A stretch of 58,641 nt of DNA from SIG440 sp045591095 (GCA_045591095.1 JAZNSF010000012.1:1-58641), one strand, 5' to 3'; positions 43,117 through 50,606 are shown, numbered from the stretch's first letter. A program made the numbers and translations. Notes: generated by a model from the sequence alone, not told the origin.

Positions 43117-43683
43117 CTAAAATCCAAGTTCAGGCAGGTCAATATAATCTGACAACAACACATAAGCCAGCGCAAGAATCATAAGGGTGTTATCCTCACC
43201 GTCTTTTTCGAGCAGCAAAAAAATTAGCGCAACCAAAAGTAAGTCTTCAGTGGCCAGAAACCCAAACAGTTTTTTGCTCTTAGAGTCATAAAGACCTGTT
43301 GGCAAAAATCCTTGTAAAAACCCACTCTTTTTTTGACTTGACCGTTGAGGCTGATGCGACTTTCTTGACTGCTCTTCCCTATGCTCACATGACGGAGGCA
43401 AAGCCTTTTGCTGCCCGCTTAAATATGGGTTTCGAAGCTTTTCCGGCCCGTGCCTTTGATTTTGAACTGTCGCATTTCCAAAAATCTGCCCCTTGGTTTG
43501 CGAGGCAGGCGATCCTTGTCCATGTTGGTTAGCGCGGGCTAACCAACAATGTGGAGAGGGGCTTGCCATTGGCTTATTTTCACCCTGGCCCACGAGGGGT
43601 TTTTGGGGGGTATTTCTTTCATCCTGTCCCCGACCCCCGTTTGGCCTGATGTCACCATCAAAACGTCTGTAAATACTAAACAC
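43117..43683 (-). CDS. Hypothetical protein with low-complexity N-terminus and hydrophobic C-terminus
   Basis: A 188-residue frame. Residues ~1-130 are rich in Gln, Pro, Ser, Lys and Arg with no visible domain. The last ~50 residues (EDLLLVALIFLLLEKDGED, then ILALAYVLLSDYIDL) resemble the short hydrophobic proteins seen next to clostridial spore genes. The GTG start overlaps the end of the preceding gene. An inverted repeat TTGGTTAGC/GCTAACCAA lies inside it near 43524-43545, and the N-terminal part may be inserted repeat DNA. Confidence 0.55.
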   Translation of the reverse strand: MFSIYRRFDGDIRPNGGRGQDERNTPQKPLVGQGENKPMASPSPHCWLARANQHGQGSPASQTKGQIFGNATVQNQRHGPEKLRNPYLSGQQKALPPSCEHREEQSRKSHQPQRSSQKKSGFLQGFLPTGLYDSKSKKLFGFLATEDLLLVALIFLLLEKDGEDNTLMILALAYVLLSDYIDLPELGF

Positions 43684-44068
43684 ACCCCCATCCCGAATCC
43701 TTCAGAATTTTAAACACCTTTGTCATACTTAATATTTTTTCTGCATTTTCAATCTTTGCTTGGCGGTTTTCGCTCAAAAATGGCTTTAGCGCATGCAAAA
43801 ACGCCGCACTTGAATCGTTTTTCCTGCCCTCCACCGCTCCAAGTATATTTTTAATTTTCAAAATGTTTTGCATATCTCCAAGACCGGAAAAAATATTTGC
43901 TCCTTTATCTAAATCCTCATCCACCATTTTTTCTTCTATGGATTCGGAACTTTCCTGCCCCCCTACAATCATTCCCAGAATATTTTGTATCTGGCTTTCG
44001 CCCTCGCTGGAGGACAGCATATCCTTAAGTTGTTCTATAGCCTTGGAAAAATCAATATCTTCCGGCAC
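43676..44068 (-). CDS. Hypothetical helical protein in the sipL cluster
   Basis: A 130-residue, mostly helical acidic protein. The C-terminal part FLHALKPFLSENRQAKIENA followed by KILSMTKVF resembles a motif common in small clostridial proteins encoded near sporulation genes. GTG start behind GGAGG. Its end overlaps the next start by 8 bases. No function is assigned; a spore role is inferred from position only. Confidence 0.65.
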   Translation of the reverse strand: MPEDIDFSKAIEQLKDMLSSSEGESQIQNILGMIVGGQESSESIEEKMVDEDLDKGANIFSGLGDMQNILKIKNILGAVEGRKNDSSAAFLHALKPFLSENRQAKIENAEKILSMTKVFKILKDSGWGCV

Positions 44069-44101
44069 AAACGCCGCCTCCTTTCAGGGTCTTTACACAT
44101 T

Positions 44102-44359
44102 TTATTTTTTTATAATTGTCTGAAGCTTTGAGAGCACCTCCGGGTCCTGAGCAAGCTTTTTTATCATGTCTGGGTTCTTTTGAAGCTGTTTTTGGAGCGA
44201 GTCCAGGCTTCCTCCCTCAAGTCCTGACACTACTCCCGAGCCTTTTAACACCGCTTCTGCCTGTTTTAGTTGCTCAGTCGTAAGGCCCTTACTTATTTTC
44301 TCAAGTCCCTCTTTAAGCATCTTCGAATCCATTTTTGCGAGCATTTCCTGAATATTCAT
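44102..44359 (-). CDS. Small helical hypothetical protein, first gene of the sipL cluster
   Basis: An 85-residue protein predicted all helical, with EGLEKISKGLTTEQLKQAEA and LQKNPDMIKKLAQDPEVLSK. The NPDM/DPEV helix pairs look like a small repeat scaffold. It has a weak ribosome site. I do not recognise the family. Confidence 0.6.
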   Translation of the reverse strand: MNIQEMLAKMDSKMLKEGLEKISKGLTTEQLKQAEAVLKGSGVVSGLEGGSLDSLQKQLQKNPDMIKKLAQDPEVLSKLQTIIKK

Positions 44360-44443
44360 AATTTTTCATTCACTTTCTGTCCGCATTTTTTCTTAAAACA
44401 TGAGTCCCCGCTTTGCGGACAATGGCAGGGCTCTGCCTATAAT

Positions 44444-44475
44444 ATTATATGAATTTTGGTCAAAATAGTGACAAA
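44444..44475 (-). promoter_or_regulatory. Possible sporulation (sigma-E-like) or sigma-A promoter of the sipL cluster
   Basis: On the minus strand CATATAAT (44451-44444) matches the -10 of sigma-E promoters, with CACTATT about 12 bases upstream as an imperfect -35. A TTGACC also lies there at suboptimal spacing for sigma-A. Clostridial sipL is known to be sigma-E controlled, which favours the first reading. Confidence 0.35.
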
Positions 44476-44496
44476 TTTGTTTAAATGTGATAAACT
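44468..44496 (+). promoter_or_regulatory. Promoter of the YfcE-type phosphodiesterase gene
   Basis: GTGACA at 44468-44473, spacer 17, TAAACT at 44491-44496; divergent from the sipL cluster. Confidence 0.6.
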
Positions 44497-44534
44497 AATC
44501 AACAGATAAAATATCCAAAATGGAAGGTCTAAAA

Positions 44535-44996
44535 ATGAAAGCAATTATATTCAGCGACTCGCACAAAAGCTTTGCTCCCATGATAACTGCTATAGAGAAC
44601 GAGGGCACTGTGCAGCAGATAATACATGCGGGCGATGTCCACAGCGATATCGAGGACCTCGGGATTATGTATCCCAAAATCCCTCTCGCTTTTGTAAAAG
44701 GCAACAACGATGTATTTCTTCGGGATGTCCCCGAGGACCGCATTTTCGATTTTTATGGCATCAGAATTTTTTTGACACATGGTCACAATTATGGAGTTAA
44801 GTATTCTCTGGCAGCACTTCTTAAAAAAGGCCAGGACGTGGGTGCAAACTTAATTATTTTTGGCCACACTCACCAGCCATATAAAGAGAAAATCCAAGGC
44901 ATAACCCTTTTTAATCCTGGGGCGACTACCAGAAGCTATGGCGTTTTGGAGGTTTTAGACGGCGATTTTCGTCTGGAAATCAAAAAAATCCCGTAA
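44535..44996 (+). CDS. YfcE/MJ0936-type metallophosphodiesterase
   Basis: A 153-residue calcineurin-like phosphoesterase. The metal motifs are in order: IFSDSHKS, HAGDVHSD, VKGNNDVF, LTHGHNYG and FGHTHQPY, ending in NPGATTRS. This is the complete small phosphodiesterase of the YfcE family, active on simple phosphodiesters in vitro with unknown natural substrate. GGAAGG sets the ATG at 44535. Confidence 0.93.
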   Translation: MKAIIFSDSHKSFAPMITAIENEGTVQQIIHAGDVHSDIEDLGIMYPKIPLAFVKGNNDVFLRDVPEDRIFDFYGIRIFLTHGHNYGVKYSLAALLKKGQDVGANLIIFGHTHQPYKEKIQGITLFNPGATTRSYGVLEVLDGDFRLEIKKIP

Positions 44997-45021
44997 ATCT
45001 TGAAAATATTATAAAAAAGTA

Positions 45022-45050
45022 TTGACAAGCATCCGAATTTATGCTATTAT
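45022..45050 (+). promoter_or_regulatory. Sigma-A promoter of the tRNA-Thr/tRNA-Tyr pair
   Basis: TTGACA at 45022-45027, spacer 17, TATTAT at 45045-45050, 37 bases before the first tRNA. Confidence 0.88.
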
Positions 45051-45087
45051 AGTCCTTGCTGGTCGCGCAAGTGGTCACAATTTTTAA

Positions 45088-45163
45088 GCTGGTGTAGCTC
45101 AATTGGCAGAGCAGCTGATTTGTAATCAGCAGGTTGCGGGTTCGAGTCCCATCACCAGCTCCA
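45088..45163 (+). tRNA. tRNA-Thr, anticodon TGT
   Basis: 76 bases with encoded CCA. The anticodon arm CTGATTTGTAATCAG reads TGT. Acceptor GCTGGTG pairs with CACCAGC. It complements the tRNA-Thr(CGT) at 13 kb. Confidence 0.97.
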
Positions 45164-45169
45164 ATTTTT

Positions 45170-45254
45170 GGAGGGGTTCCCGAGTGGCCAAAGGGGGCAG
45201 ACTGTAAATCTGTTGCGTCTCGCTTCGATGGTTCGAATCCATCTCCCTCCACCA
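45170..45254 (+). tRNA. tRNA-Tyr, anticodon GTA
   Basis: An 85-base class II tRNA with a long variable arm and encoded CCA. The anticodon arm CAGACTGTAAATCTG reads GTA. Acceptor GGAGGGG pairs with the 3' CTCCCTCC region. Confidence 0.96.
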
Positions 45255-45282
45255 AAAAGACATCCATTGGATGTCTTTTTTT
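45255..45282 (+). terminator. Terminator of the tRNA pair
   Basis: AAAAGACATCC / GGATGTCTTTT, 11 bp with a 3-base loop, followed by further Ts. Confidence 0.93.
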
Positions 45283-45288
45283 ATATCA

Positions 45289-45320
45289 AAAAACAGCCGT
45301 CATAAAAGCCGGCTGTTTTT
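45289..45320 (-). terminator. Terminator of typA
   Basis: AAAAACAGCCG (45289-45299) and CGGCTGTTTTT (45310-45320) form an 11-bp stem, just past the typA stop. T-runs exist on both strands. Confidence 0.88.
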
Positions 45321-45330
45321 CTTATTATAT

Positions 45331-47154
45331 TTACTTGTTCCTCGAACGGTCTTTAAGTCTTAGCTGAGTATTTAAAATTCTCTTTCTTAGCCTCAGACTC
45401 TTTGGGGTAACCTCCAGAAGTTCGTCATCTGCCAAAAATTCAATGCACATTTCAAGGCTAAGCTTAATGGGCGGCACCAGTTTCAGTGCCTCGTCACTGC
45501 CTGACGCACGGGTGTTGGTCAGCTGTTTTTTCTTGCACACATTTACCGCCAAATCCTCAAGCTTGGGGTTTTGTCCAACAATCATACCCTCGTAAACAGG
45601 CGTGCCGGGTTCAATAAACAGTGAGCCACGGTCCTGAACCTTGAAAAGTCCATATCCCACTGCTTCTCCCGTATCAAACGACACAAGCGAGCCGGTATAC
45701 CGTCGTGTAATCTCGCCCTTAAACGGCTGATAGTCATAAAATACCGAGTTCAAAATCCCCTCGCCCTTGGTATCGGTCAAAAATTCGTTTCTGTACCCCA
45801 AAAGTCCACGCGCAGGAATAAGATATTCAAGCCTCATTCTGTCTGTGCCCTGGGGCGCCATCTGGATAAGTTCGCCCTTGCGCGACCCCATCTTCTCCAT
45901 AACCGCACCCATAGATGTTTCGGGCACGTCAATAAGCAACTTTTCAATAGGCTCGCAAAGAACGCCGTCGATTTCCTTAAAAAGAACTTTGGGTGTGCTG
46001 ACCGAAAACTCATAACCCTCGCGGCGCATGGTCTCAATCAAAATCGAAATATGCATTTCACCACGTCCCGAAACGCGGAATGTGTCGGTTGTGTCGCCAT
46101 CCTCTACTCTTAAGGATACATCTTTCAAAAGCTCCTTGTAGAGTCTGTCGCGAAGCTGTCTCGAGGTTACAAACTTACCTTCTCGGCCTGCAAACGGACT
46201 GTCATTTACCGAAAAAGTCATCTCAATCGTAGGCTCGCCGATTTTTACAAAAGGCAAGGGGGTTGGGTCAAGGCTTGACGCCACTGTGTCGCCGATTGAA
46301 ATGTCCGCAATCCCCGATATGCAAACAATATCTCCCACTTTTGCCGCATCCACAGCGGTTTTCCCAAGCCCGTCAATCTGATAAATATTTGTAATCTTTG
46401 CCTTGTACGGCGCATGCTTTTGGTGGTAATCGCATACGGTTATCTCTTGATTTTGGCGAAGCTCACCACGCTCAATTCTGCCGATTGCCATCCTGCCCAC
46501 ATATTCATTATACTCAATAGACGAAACAAGCATCTGAAGCTCGCCCTCGCCATCCCCCTCGGGAGCCGGGATATGCTCCATAATAGTCTTAAACAAAAGC
46601 TCTAAGTTTTCACCGGGAACGTAAGGGTTAAGTGTCGCCGTCCCCTCTCGTCCCGAACAGAAAATAATGGGACTATCTATCTGCTCGTCCGTTGCATCAA
46701 GGTCCAAAAGAAGCTCCAAAACCTCGTCCGGGATTTCGTCAAGGCGCGCATCGGGCCTGTCCATTTTGTTGACAACAATAATGATTTTGTGCTGCATCTC
46801 GAGTGCCTTTTGAAGCACAAACCTTGTCTGAGGCATAGGCCCTTCAGCCGCATCAACAAGCAAAATTACGCCGTTTACCATTTTTAAGATACGCTCAACC
46901 TCACCGCTGAAATCCGCGTGCCCGGGTGTGTCAATAATGTTCATCTTTATACCCTTATAGTAAACCGAGGTGTTTTTGGCGAGGATTGTAATGCCCCTCT
47001 CTCGCTCCAAGTCGCCGTTATCCATAACGCGCTCCTCTACCACCTGGTTTTCGCGGTAAATGCCGCCCTGCTTCAGCATTTCGTCGACCAGTGTGGTCTT
47101 TCCGTGGTCAACGTGAGCTATAATTGCAATGTTTCTTAAATCTTCTCTTTTCAT
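45331..47154 (-). CDS. typA: Ribosome-associated GTPase TypA/BipA
   Basis: A 607-residue translational GTPase. G motifs: AHVDHGKTTLVDEML, DTPGHADFSGEVER and VNKMDRPDAR. The C-terminal part has the TypA-specific GLLGYRNEFLTDTKGEGI. It assists 50S assembly and stress adaptation. AGGAG five bases before the ATG at 47154 fixes the start; the frame is open for 24 more codons upstream without a site. A TGGACA-17-TATAAT promoter lies about 40 bases upstream. Confidence 0.97.
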   Translation of the reverse strand: MKREDLRNIAIIAHVDHGKTTLVDEMLKQGGIYRENQVVEERVMDNGDLERERGITILAKNTSVYYKGIKMNIIDTPGHADFSGEVERILKMVNGVILLVDAAEGPMPQTRFVLQKALEMQHKIIIVVNKMDRPDARLDEIPDEVLELLLDLDATDEQIDSPIIFCSGREGTATLNPYVPGENLELLFKTIMEHIPAPEGDGEGELQMLVSSIEYNEYVGRMAIGRIERGELRQNQEITVCDYHQKHAPYKAKITNIYQIDGLGKTAVDAAKVGDIVCISGIADISIGDTVASSLDPTPLPFVKIGEPTIEMTFSVNDSPFAGREGKFVTSRQLRDRLYKELLKDVSLRVEDGDTTDTFRVSGRGEMHISILIETMRREGYEFSVSTPKVLFKEIDGVLCEPIEKLLIDVPETSMGAVMEKMGSRKGELIQMAPQGTDRMRLEYLIPARGLLGYRNEFLTDTKGEGILNSVFYDYQPFKGEITRRYTGSLVSFDTGEAVGYGLFKVQDRGSLFIEPGTPVYEGMIVGQNPKLEDLAVNVCKKKQLTNTRASGSDEALKLVPPIKLSLEMCIEFLADDELLEVTPKSLRLRKRILNTQLRLKDRSRNK

Positions 47155-47292
47155 AAAAACTCCTAATTGGGAATAAATTCTATTTGCCAAATATTTATTA
47201 TACACCAAACTCCGCCACTTGTCCACAAGAAATAACTTTTATTTTCTGCAAAATAGCTTTTTGTTGAGTTCATGCTTGAATTTTAAAAATAA

Positions 47293-47313
47293 GGAGTCTG
47301 TAAAACAGACTCC
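47293..47313 (-). terminator. Terminator of the unknown gene at 47.3-48.1 kb
   Basis: GGAGTCTGT / ACAGACTCC with a 3-base loop, followed on the minus strand by TTATTTTT. Confidence 0.9.
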
Positions 47314-47347
47314 CTTGACTTTGCTGTTTTTATAACTGAATAAACTA

Positions 47348-48103
47348 TTATATCCTAACTTTTATTATCCTTTCATTTACTGTTACAACCGAAAATAATT
47401 CGTATAAATTGTCATCACATATTTTCTGTGGTAACTCGCAAGAACAAATTTTCTTGTCTTTTATATCCTTATCCCTCATAATATCGCACATCATTTTATT
47501 AGTCATACGAGAACATTCTTTTAAATAATCCTTTAAGAAAAAGTTTAATCTGTAACCTCCTTCTGCTATATATACAATCGTCTTGCTATTATCAGTCTTT
47601 ATTATTTTATCAATAAAGAAAGACTTTTGTTCGCCTTGCAAATTATAATAATACCTTTCTCCCCCTTTTAATGAAAATTCCTTCCCTATATAAATTTCAT
47701 TTTCATTTTTCATTAAGGTAATTTCTATTTCATCATTTTTGCATTTTTCAAATTTATTACAATGTGTTTTTTCTCCATAACCCACATAAAAACACAAACT
47801 ATCCTTATTTTCTATTAAGTTTATTTCCCGATAATGTTCTTCTATTTTTTTATAAAAGCAACTATTATTATCATATCCTACCGTATCTTTAAAGGTAATC
47901 TTTTCTCCCCCTGCCATTACCTCCAAAACAGACGGATACCTCCTAGTATCTAATAAAGCCTTGTTCTCTTCTTTTTTTAAAGCGCAATAAACTAATGCCG
48001 TGCACTTAGAATTAAAAATTATACTTAAAAATCGGTATTTGTATGATTCAATCTCCGCGTCTTTGTTAATTATAAATTCGTTGCTGGTATTAAACATATG
48101 CAT
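47348..48103 (-). CDS. Unknown accessory protein
   Basis: A 251-residue, Lys-, Asn- and Ile-rich protein with no signal peptide or membrane span. The AT-rich codon use differs from the core genes around it. It has several cysteines in the C-terminal third (MMCDIM, ICSCEL, QKICDD). I do not recognise a family. AGGAGGGG sets the ATG at 48103. It lies downstream of the secreted protein gene and shares its direction, so it may be transcribed with it. Confidence 0.6.
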   Translation of the reverse strand: MHMFNTSNEFIINKDAEIESYKYRFLSIIFNSKCTALVYCALKKEENKALLDTRRYPSVLEVMAGGEKITFKDTVGYDNNSCFYKKIEEHYREINLIENKDSLCFYVGYGEKTHCNKFEKCKNDEIEITLMKNENEIYIGKEFSLKGGERYYYNLQGEQKSFFIDKIIKTDNSKTIVYIAEGGYRLNFFLKDYLKECSRMTNKMMCDIMRDKDIKDKKICSCELPQKICDDNLYELFSVVTVNERIIKVRI

Positions 48104-48175
48104 CGTTTTCCCCTCCTGTTTTATAAAAATTACGCGGGCAAAACTGCTTGCCCGCATAATTAAAACGACTAATAT

Positions 48176-48742
48176 TTATGGATAAATTGTTGCAGATCCC
48201 ACTGATGGTCCAAACGAACCTGTGTTTCCAAAAACATCTGTTACGGAACCTTGTGTCTCTGTATATTGGATACCGCTTTCCAACAAATATAAATAATTAA
48301 AAGTAACCTCTGCAGTAATTCTACTCATAGGAATAAGATTGCTGTCACTAAATGTAGTACCGCTGTGAGTACCAGCCACTCCCCACGTTGAAATAGTACC
48401 ATTTATATATTTCAATAAAGCATTTAGTCCACCAGAAGCACTTATTATACAATTAATTTTGCCATTCCCTATATATCCAATACTTACAGTTATAGTTATC
48501 GGCACAGCAGATGCCCGGCTCACTTTATCGCTACTAACGATATCTTTTGTCTCATCCCATACAACATGTAGGACATCCACCACTGTATAATTAAATCCAT
48601 CTTCCTCCCAAATTGCGCCTATTTGTGCTGGAATGAGCAACTCGTCAGATTCAAGAATTTTTTCACTCGCCGAAACAATAGTAAAATTGCTAATCACGAT
48701 GGCAAAAGTCATTATTATAGATAGTATTTTATTTCTTTTCAT
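48176..48742 (-). CDS. Unknown secreted protein
   Basis: A 188-residue exported protein. The signal peptide covers about residues 1-26 (core ILSIIMTFAIVISNFTIVSA). The mature part is rich in Ser, Thr, Gly and Ile, with beta-strand patterns (ITITVSIGYIGNGKINCIIS) and no known domain. AAGGAG places the start at 48742. It lies downstream of the leader-peptide/terminator element and may be controlled by it. Confidence 0.65.
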   Translation of the reverse strand: MKRNKILSIIMTFAIVISNFTIVSASEKILESDELLIPAQIGAIWEEDGFNYTVVDVLHVVWDETKDIVSSDKVSRASAVPITITVSIGYIGNGKINCIISASGGLNALLKYINGTISTWGVAGTHSGTTFSDSNLIPMSRITAEVTFNYLYLLESGIQYTETQGSVTDVFGNTGSFGPSVGSATIYP

Positions 48743-48835
48743 ATTCATATCTCCTTTTTAGTTTTTCAATTAAAGACATCATAAGTTCATAATTTCTCCT
48801 TACCCTGCCTCTATCGCACCTATTAAACAAAAAAA

Positions 48836-48879
48836 CGTGCAAATCTGTCCCCTACTCAAAGAGGATTGAGACTTACACG
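48836..48879 (-). terminator. Intrinsic terminator/attenuator of leader element 1
   Basis: On the minus strand CGTGTAAGTCT (48879-48869) pairs with AGATTTGCACG (48846-48836), 11 bp including two wobble pairs, followed by seven Ts. The loop contains CAATCCTCTTTGA (48868-48856), which is a perfect 13-base complement of a segment inside the upstream small ORF (48969-48957). Confidence 0.7.
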
Positions 48880-48903
48880 CCACTTTGCCAACTTTCTCTA
48901 TTT

Positions 48904-48984
48904 TTACATCCCTATAGCACCAGAGGCACATAACAAAAGTCGCAAACTAACGAAGCCAATCCTCTTTGAAAAATTACTAACCAT
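48904..48984 (-). CDS. 26-residue leader peptide ORF
   Basis: ATG at 48984 with GGGGGAG six bases upstream, encoding MVSNFSKRIGFVSLRLLLCA followed by SGAIGM, then TAA. It begins about 30 bases after the predicted transcript start and ends about 25 bases before the terminator stem. Codons 6-10 contain the strand that can pair with the terminator loop. The layout is that of a ribosome-controlled attenuator, though a small toxin or signal peptide is also possible. Confidence 0.5.
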   Translation of the reverse strand: MVSNFSKRIGFVSLRLLLCASGAIGM

Positions 48985-49021
48985 TGTTATCTCCCCCTTC
49001 TATCTATATTTTATTAGCATT

Positions 49022-49050
49022 ACTATAACATACTTTTCCCGAAATAGCAA
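49022..49050 (-). promoter_or_regulatory. Promoter of leader element 1
   Basis: Minus strand TTGCTA (49050-49045), spacer 17, TATAGT (49027-49022). Confidence 0.65.
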
Positions 49051-49216
49051 GTATTTTTTTAATGCCCTATAACTTTATTTTCTGTGGAATATTTTTTTGG
49101 TTGAGATTTCGCAAAAAATGATTTTGATATAAGAAAAACGAGCAGAGTTCTAAATCTGCCCGTTTAATGATTTACTAATTTTGTTTAATGTTAAAATATG
49201 TAATTCTTCCTTGAAA

Positions 49217-49687
49217 TCAAGCTATACCCAAACTTTTGGCTTCATTTCTTATTTTATAAAAATTATATAGTCCCACATAAAAACCTATTGTAAGAGTTAT
49301 TACCAATGCCACAAGCCAAACAATTCCTGTAATTTTTACAGATTTTTTGCCTCCTAATAAATACGATACAGCCATTGAATGTCCAACTGCATTTGCAGCA
49401 CCAGCAACACCTATACCTAATTTAGCAAACCAAGATTTAACCGTCATAAAACCATAAAACCATAAATAACCCATCCAATAATATGTTATCGGTGCAATAA
49501 ACATAATAAATATTCCTGCTATAATAGCAGTAATTTTATTATCTGCCGCAGCAAACATTAAACAAATGCCCAAAATCACTCCAGCAAGTCCACCTAAAAT
49601 CCCAAAAAACTTCCCTAATTTTTTTGCTCGTCGTGTCAATAACTCATAACTTTCCTTTTTTTCTTCTAAAGTTTCGCCTAAATACAT
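49217..49687 (-). CDS. Unknown membrane protein
   Basis: A 156-residue protein with about four hydrophobic segments (LGKFFGILGGLAGVILGICL, IIAGIFIMFIAPITYYWM, a weaker one, and GIVWLVALVITLTIGFYVG). A charged N-terminal helix precedes the first span. AAAGAGG sets the ATG at 49687. The gene is preceded by a large structured leader RNA with a terminator about 83 bases upstream. No family recognised. Confidence 0.65.
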   Translation of the reverse strand: MYLGETLEEKKESYELLTRRAKKLGKFFGILGGLAGVILGICLMFAAADNKITAIIAGIFIMFIAPITYYWMGYLWFYGFMTVKSWFAKLGIGVAGAANAVGHSMAVSYLLGGKKSVKITGIVWLVALVITLTIGFYVGLYNFYKIRNEAKSLGIA

Positions 49688-49770
49688 TATTTTACCTCTT
49701 TCGTAATATATTTTCTCGCACTCCCTTTAATGAGAAAATGTTATAAGCTCCTTTCATATTTTCATAAATT

Positions 49771-49981
49771 AAAAAAGGTGTGCAACTATCGAAGCTGCAC
49801 ACCGAAAAACGCAAACTCCGATAGTCGCCAAACTAACTTAAATAAAGATAGGAATATTCCACAACAATATTTAATGGAGTTCGCATTTTTAACTAATCCA
49901 AAATATTGTTGCAGAAAAAGAGAGTTTTATACTCGAAAATAAAAATACCCCTATTTCATATTTTATTAAGTTAGTTTGGCA
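49771..49981 (-). ncRNA. Large structured leader RNA 2 with terminator (candidate riboregulator)
   Basis: A ~210-base minus-strand transcript. Stems seen by eye, in plus coordinates: S1 49827-49841 with 49966-49980 (15 bp perfect); S2 49848-49858 with 49944-49954 (11 bp, two wobble); S3 49862-49872 with 49901-49911 (11 bp perfect). A 15-base segment in the S3 loop (49876-49890) pairs fully, with two wobbles, with 49805-49819. The 3' end is a terminator, GGTGTGCA (49777-49784) with TGCACACC (49796-49803), then six Ts; its loop ACTATCG can also pair with CGATAGT at 49819-49825. I cannot match it to a known RNA class. Confidence 0.65.
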
Positions 49982-49987
49982 ATTGTT

Positions 49988-50016
49988 ATTATATCACAAA
50001 AGACATCAATTATCAA
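49988..50016 (-). promoter_or_regulatory. Promoter of leader RNA 2
   Basis: Minus strand TTGATA (50016-50011), spacer 17, TATAAT (49993-49988). The transcript would begin within a base or two of stem S1, so S1 closes the 5' end of the RNA. Confidence 0.82.
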
Positions 50017-50172
50017 GATTTTTGTTAAAAATAATACTTTTATATATTTGCCCATTAATTTTTCTAAAAAACTATGCTTTTCAGGTGGGTAAAATCAATA
50101 AAAAAGTGTGTTTGAAAAATCTTCCGGTAAAAACCGACACTTTTCAGCAGACACTTTTGAGATTGCTTGTCC

Positions 50173-50290
50173 AAAGCCTTCCCCTTGAGGGGAAGGTGGG
50201 TTGCGTAGCAACTCGGATGAGGTGGAAAAGCAACCGTCACAAGTGGCTACCACCGCCTACGGCGGAGCCTCTCCTCAAGGAGAAGCCTTT
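50173..50290. repeat. MITE-like dispersed repeat
   Basis: About 118 bases bounded by imperfect inverted ends: AAAGCCTTCCCCTTGAGGGG on the left and, on the other strand, AAAGGCTTCTCCTTGAGGAG on the right. Inside are short hairpins (GTTGC-GTA-GCAAC, CCGCC-TAC-GGCGG). Higher GC than its surroundings and no ORF. It resembles short repeats scattered in gut Firmicutes genomes; only one copy is in this window. Confidence 0.65.
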
Positions 50291-50606
50291 CGCTCGTAAA
50301 ACAAACGATTTCTGAAGTTTTTATAATTCTTATACCTCTTTTTATAAAAAAGAAAAGAGATTTCATAAAACTTTTGACTGATTTTATAAAATCTCTAATA
50401 TTATTTATAATGTGCAGAACTTTGCAACACTACGAACTATGCATAAAAATGGACATATTTGCTTAATGTAATTCAATTTCTCTGTGAGATTAGGGCGAAA
50501 AGTCCGTTTCACAGAAAATCGAGTTATAGGTTTAATGCGTAATATAAAAACCACTGTTTGTCCACAGAAAAAATCATATTTTCAGGAAATCCGGTTGTTC
50601 CGCCTT

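Larger units (their letters stand above)
48749..49216 (-). other. Intergenic region with leader element 1
   Basis: 468 bases without a protein gene of normal size. It holds a promoter, a 26-codon ORF, an intrinsic terminator and a 13-bp long-range inverted repeat, all on the minus strand (described separately). The part next to 49216 is AT-rich with nothing recognisable. Confidence 0.6.
49688..50606. other. Long non-coding stretch between the unknown membrane protein gene and dus
   Basis: About 920 bases. It contains leader RNA 2 (49771-49981) with its promoter, a MITE-like repeat (50173-50290), a hairpin AGAGATTT/AAATCTCT at about 50355-50396, and a second hairpin CTGTGA/TCACAG at about 50481-50516. 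The remaining AT-rich DNA shows no gene. Confidence 0.6.

Noticed and set aside
43299..43532. 77-codon plus-strand frame inside the sipL-cluster hypothetical gene
   Set aside because: No ribosome site and no similarity; the minus-strand frame is coupled to its neighbours by an overlapping start.
44980..45367. Small frames over the tRNA-Thr and tRNA-Tyr genes (one reads GDGFEPSKRDATDLQS)
   Set aside because: Classic false proteins from antisense translation of tRNA T-arms and acceptor ends.
49771..49981. Retron non-coding RNA (inverted ends enclosing hairpins)
   Set aside because: The terminal inverted repeat is suggestive, but no reverse transcriptase gene or branching-guanosine context is present in the window, and the RNA ends in an ordinary terminator.
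49771..49981. T-box leader
   Set aside because: I find no T-box consensus (TGGNACCGCG) or AG-bulge, and the downstream gene is not an amino-acid or aminoacyl-tRNA gene.
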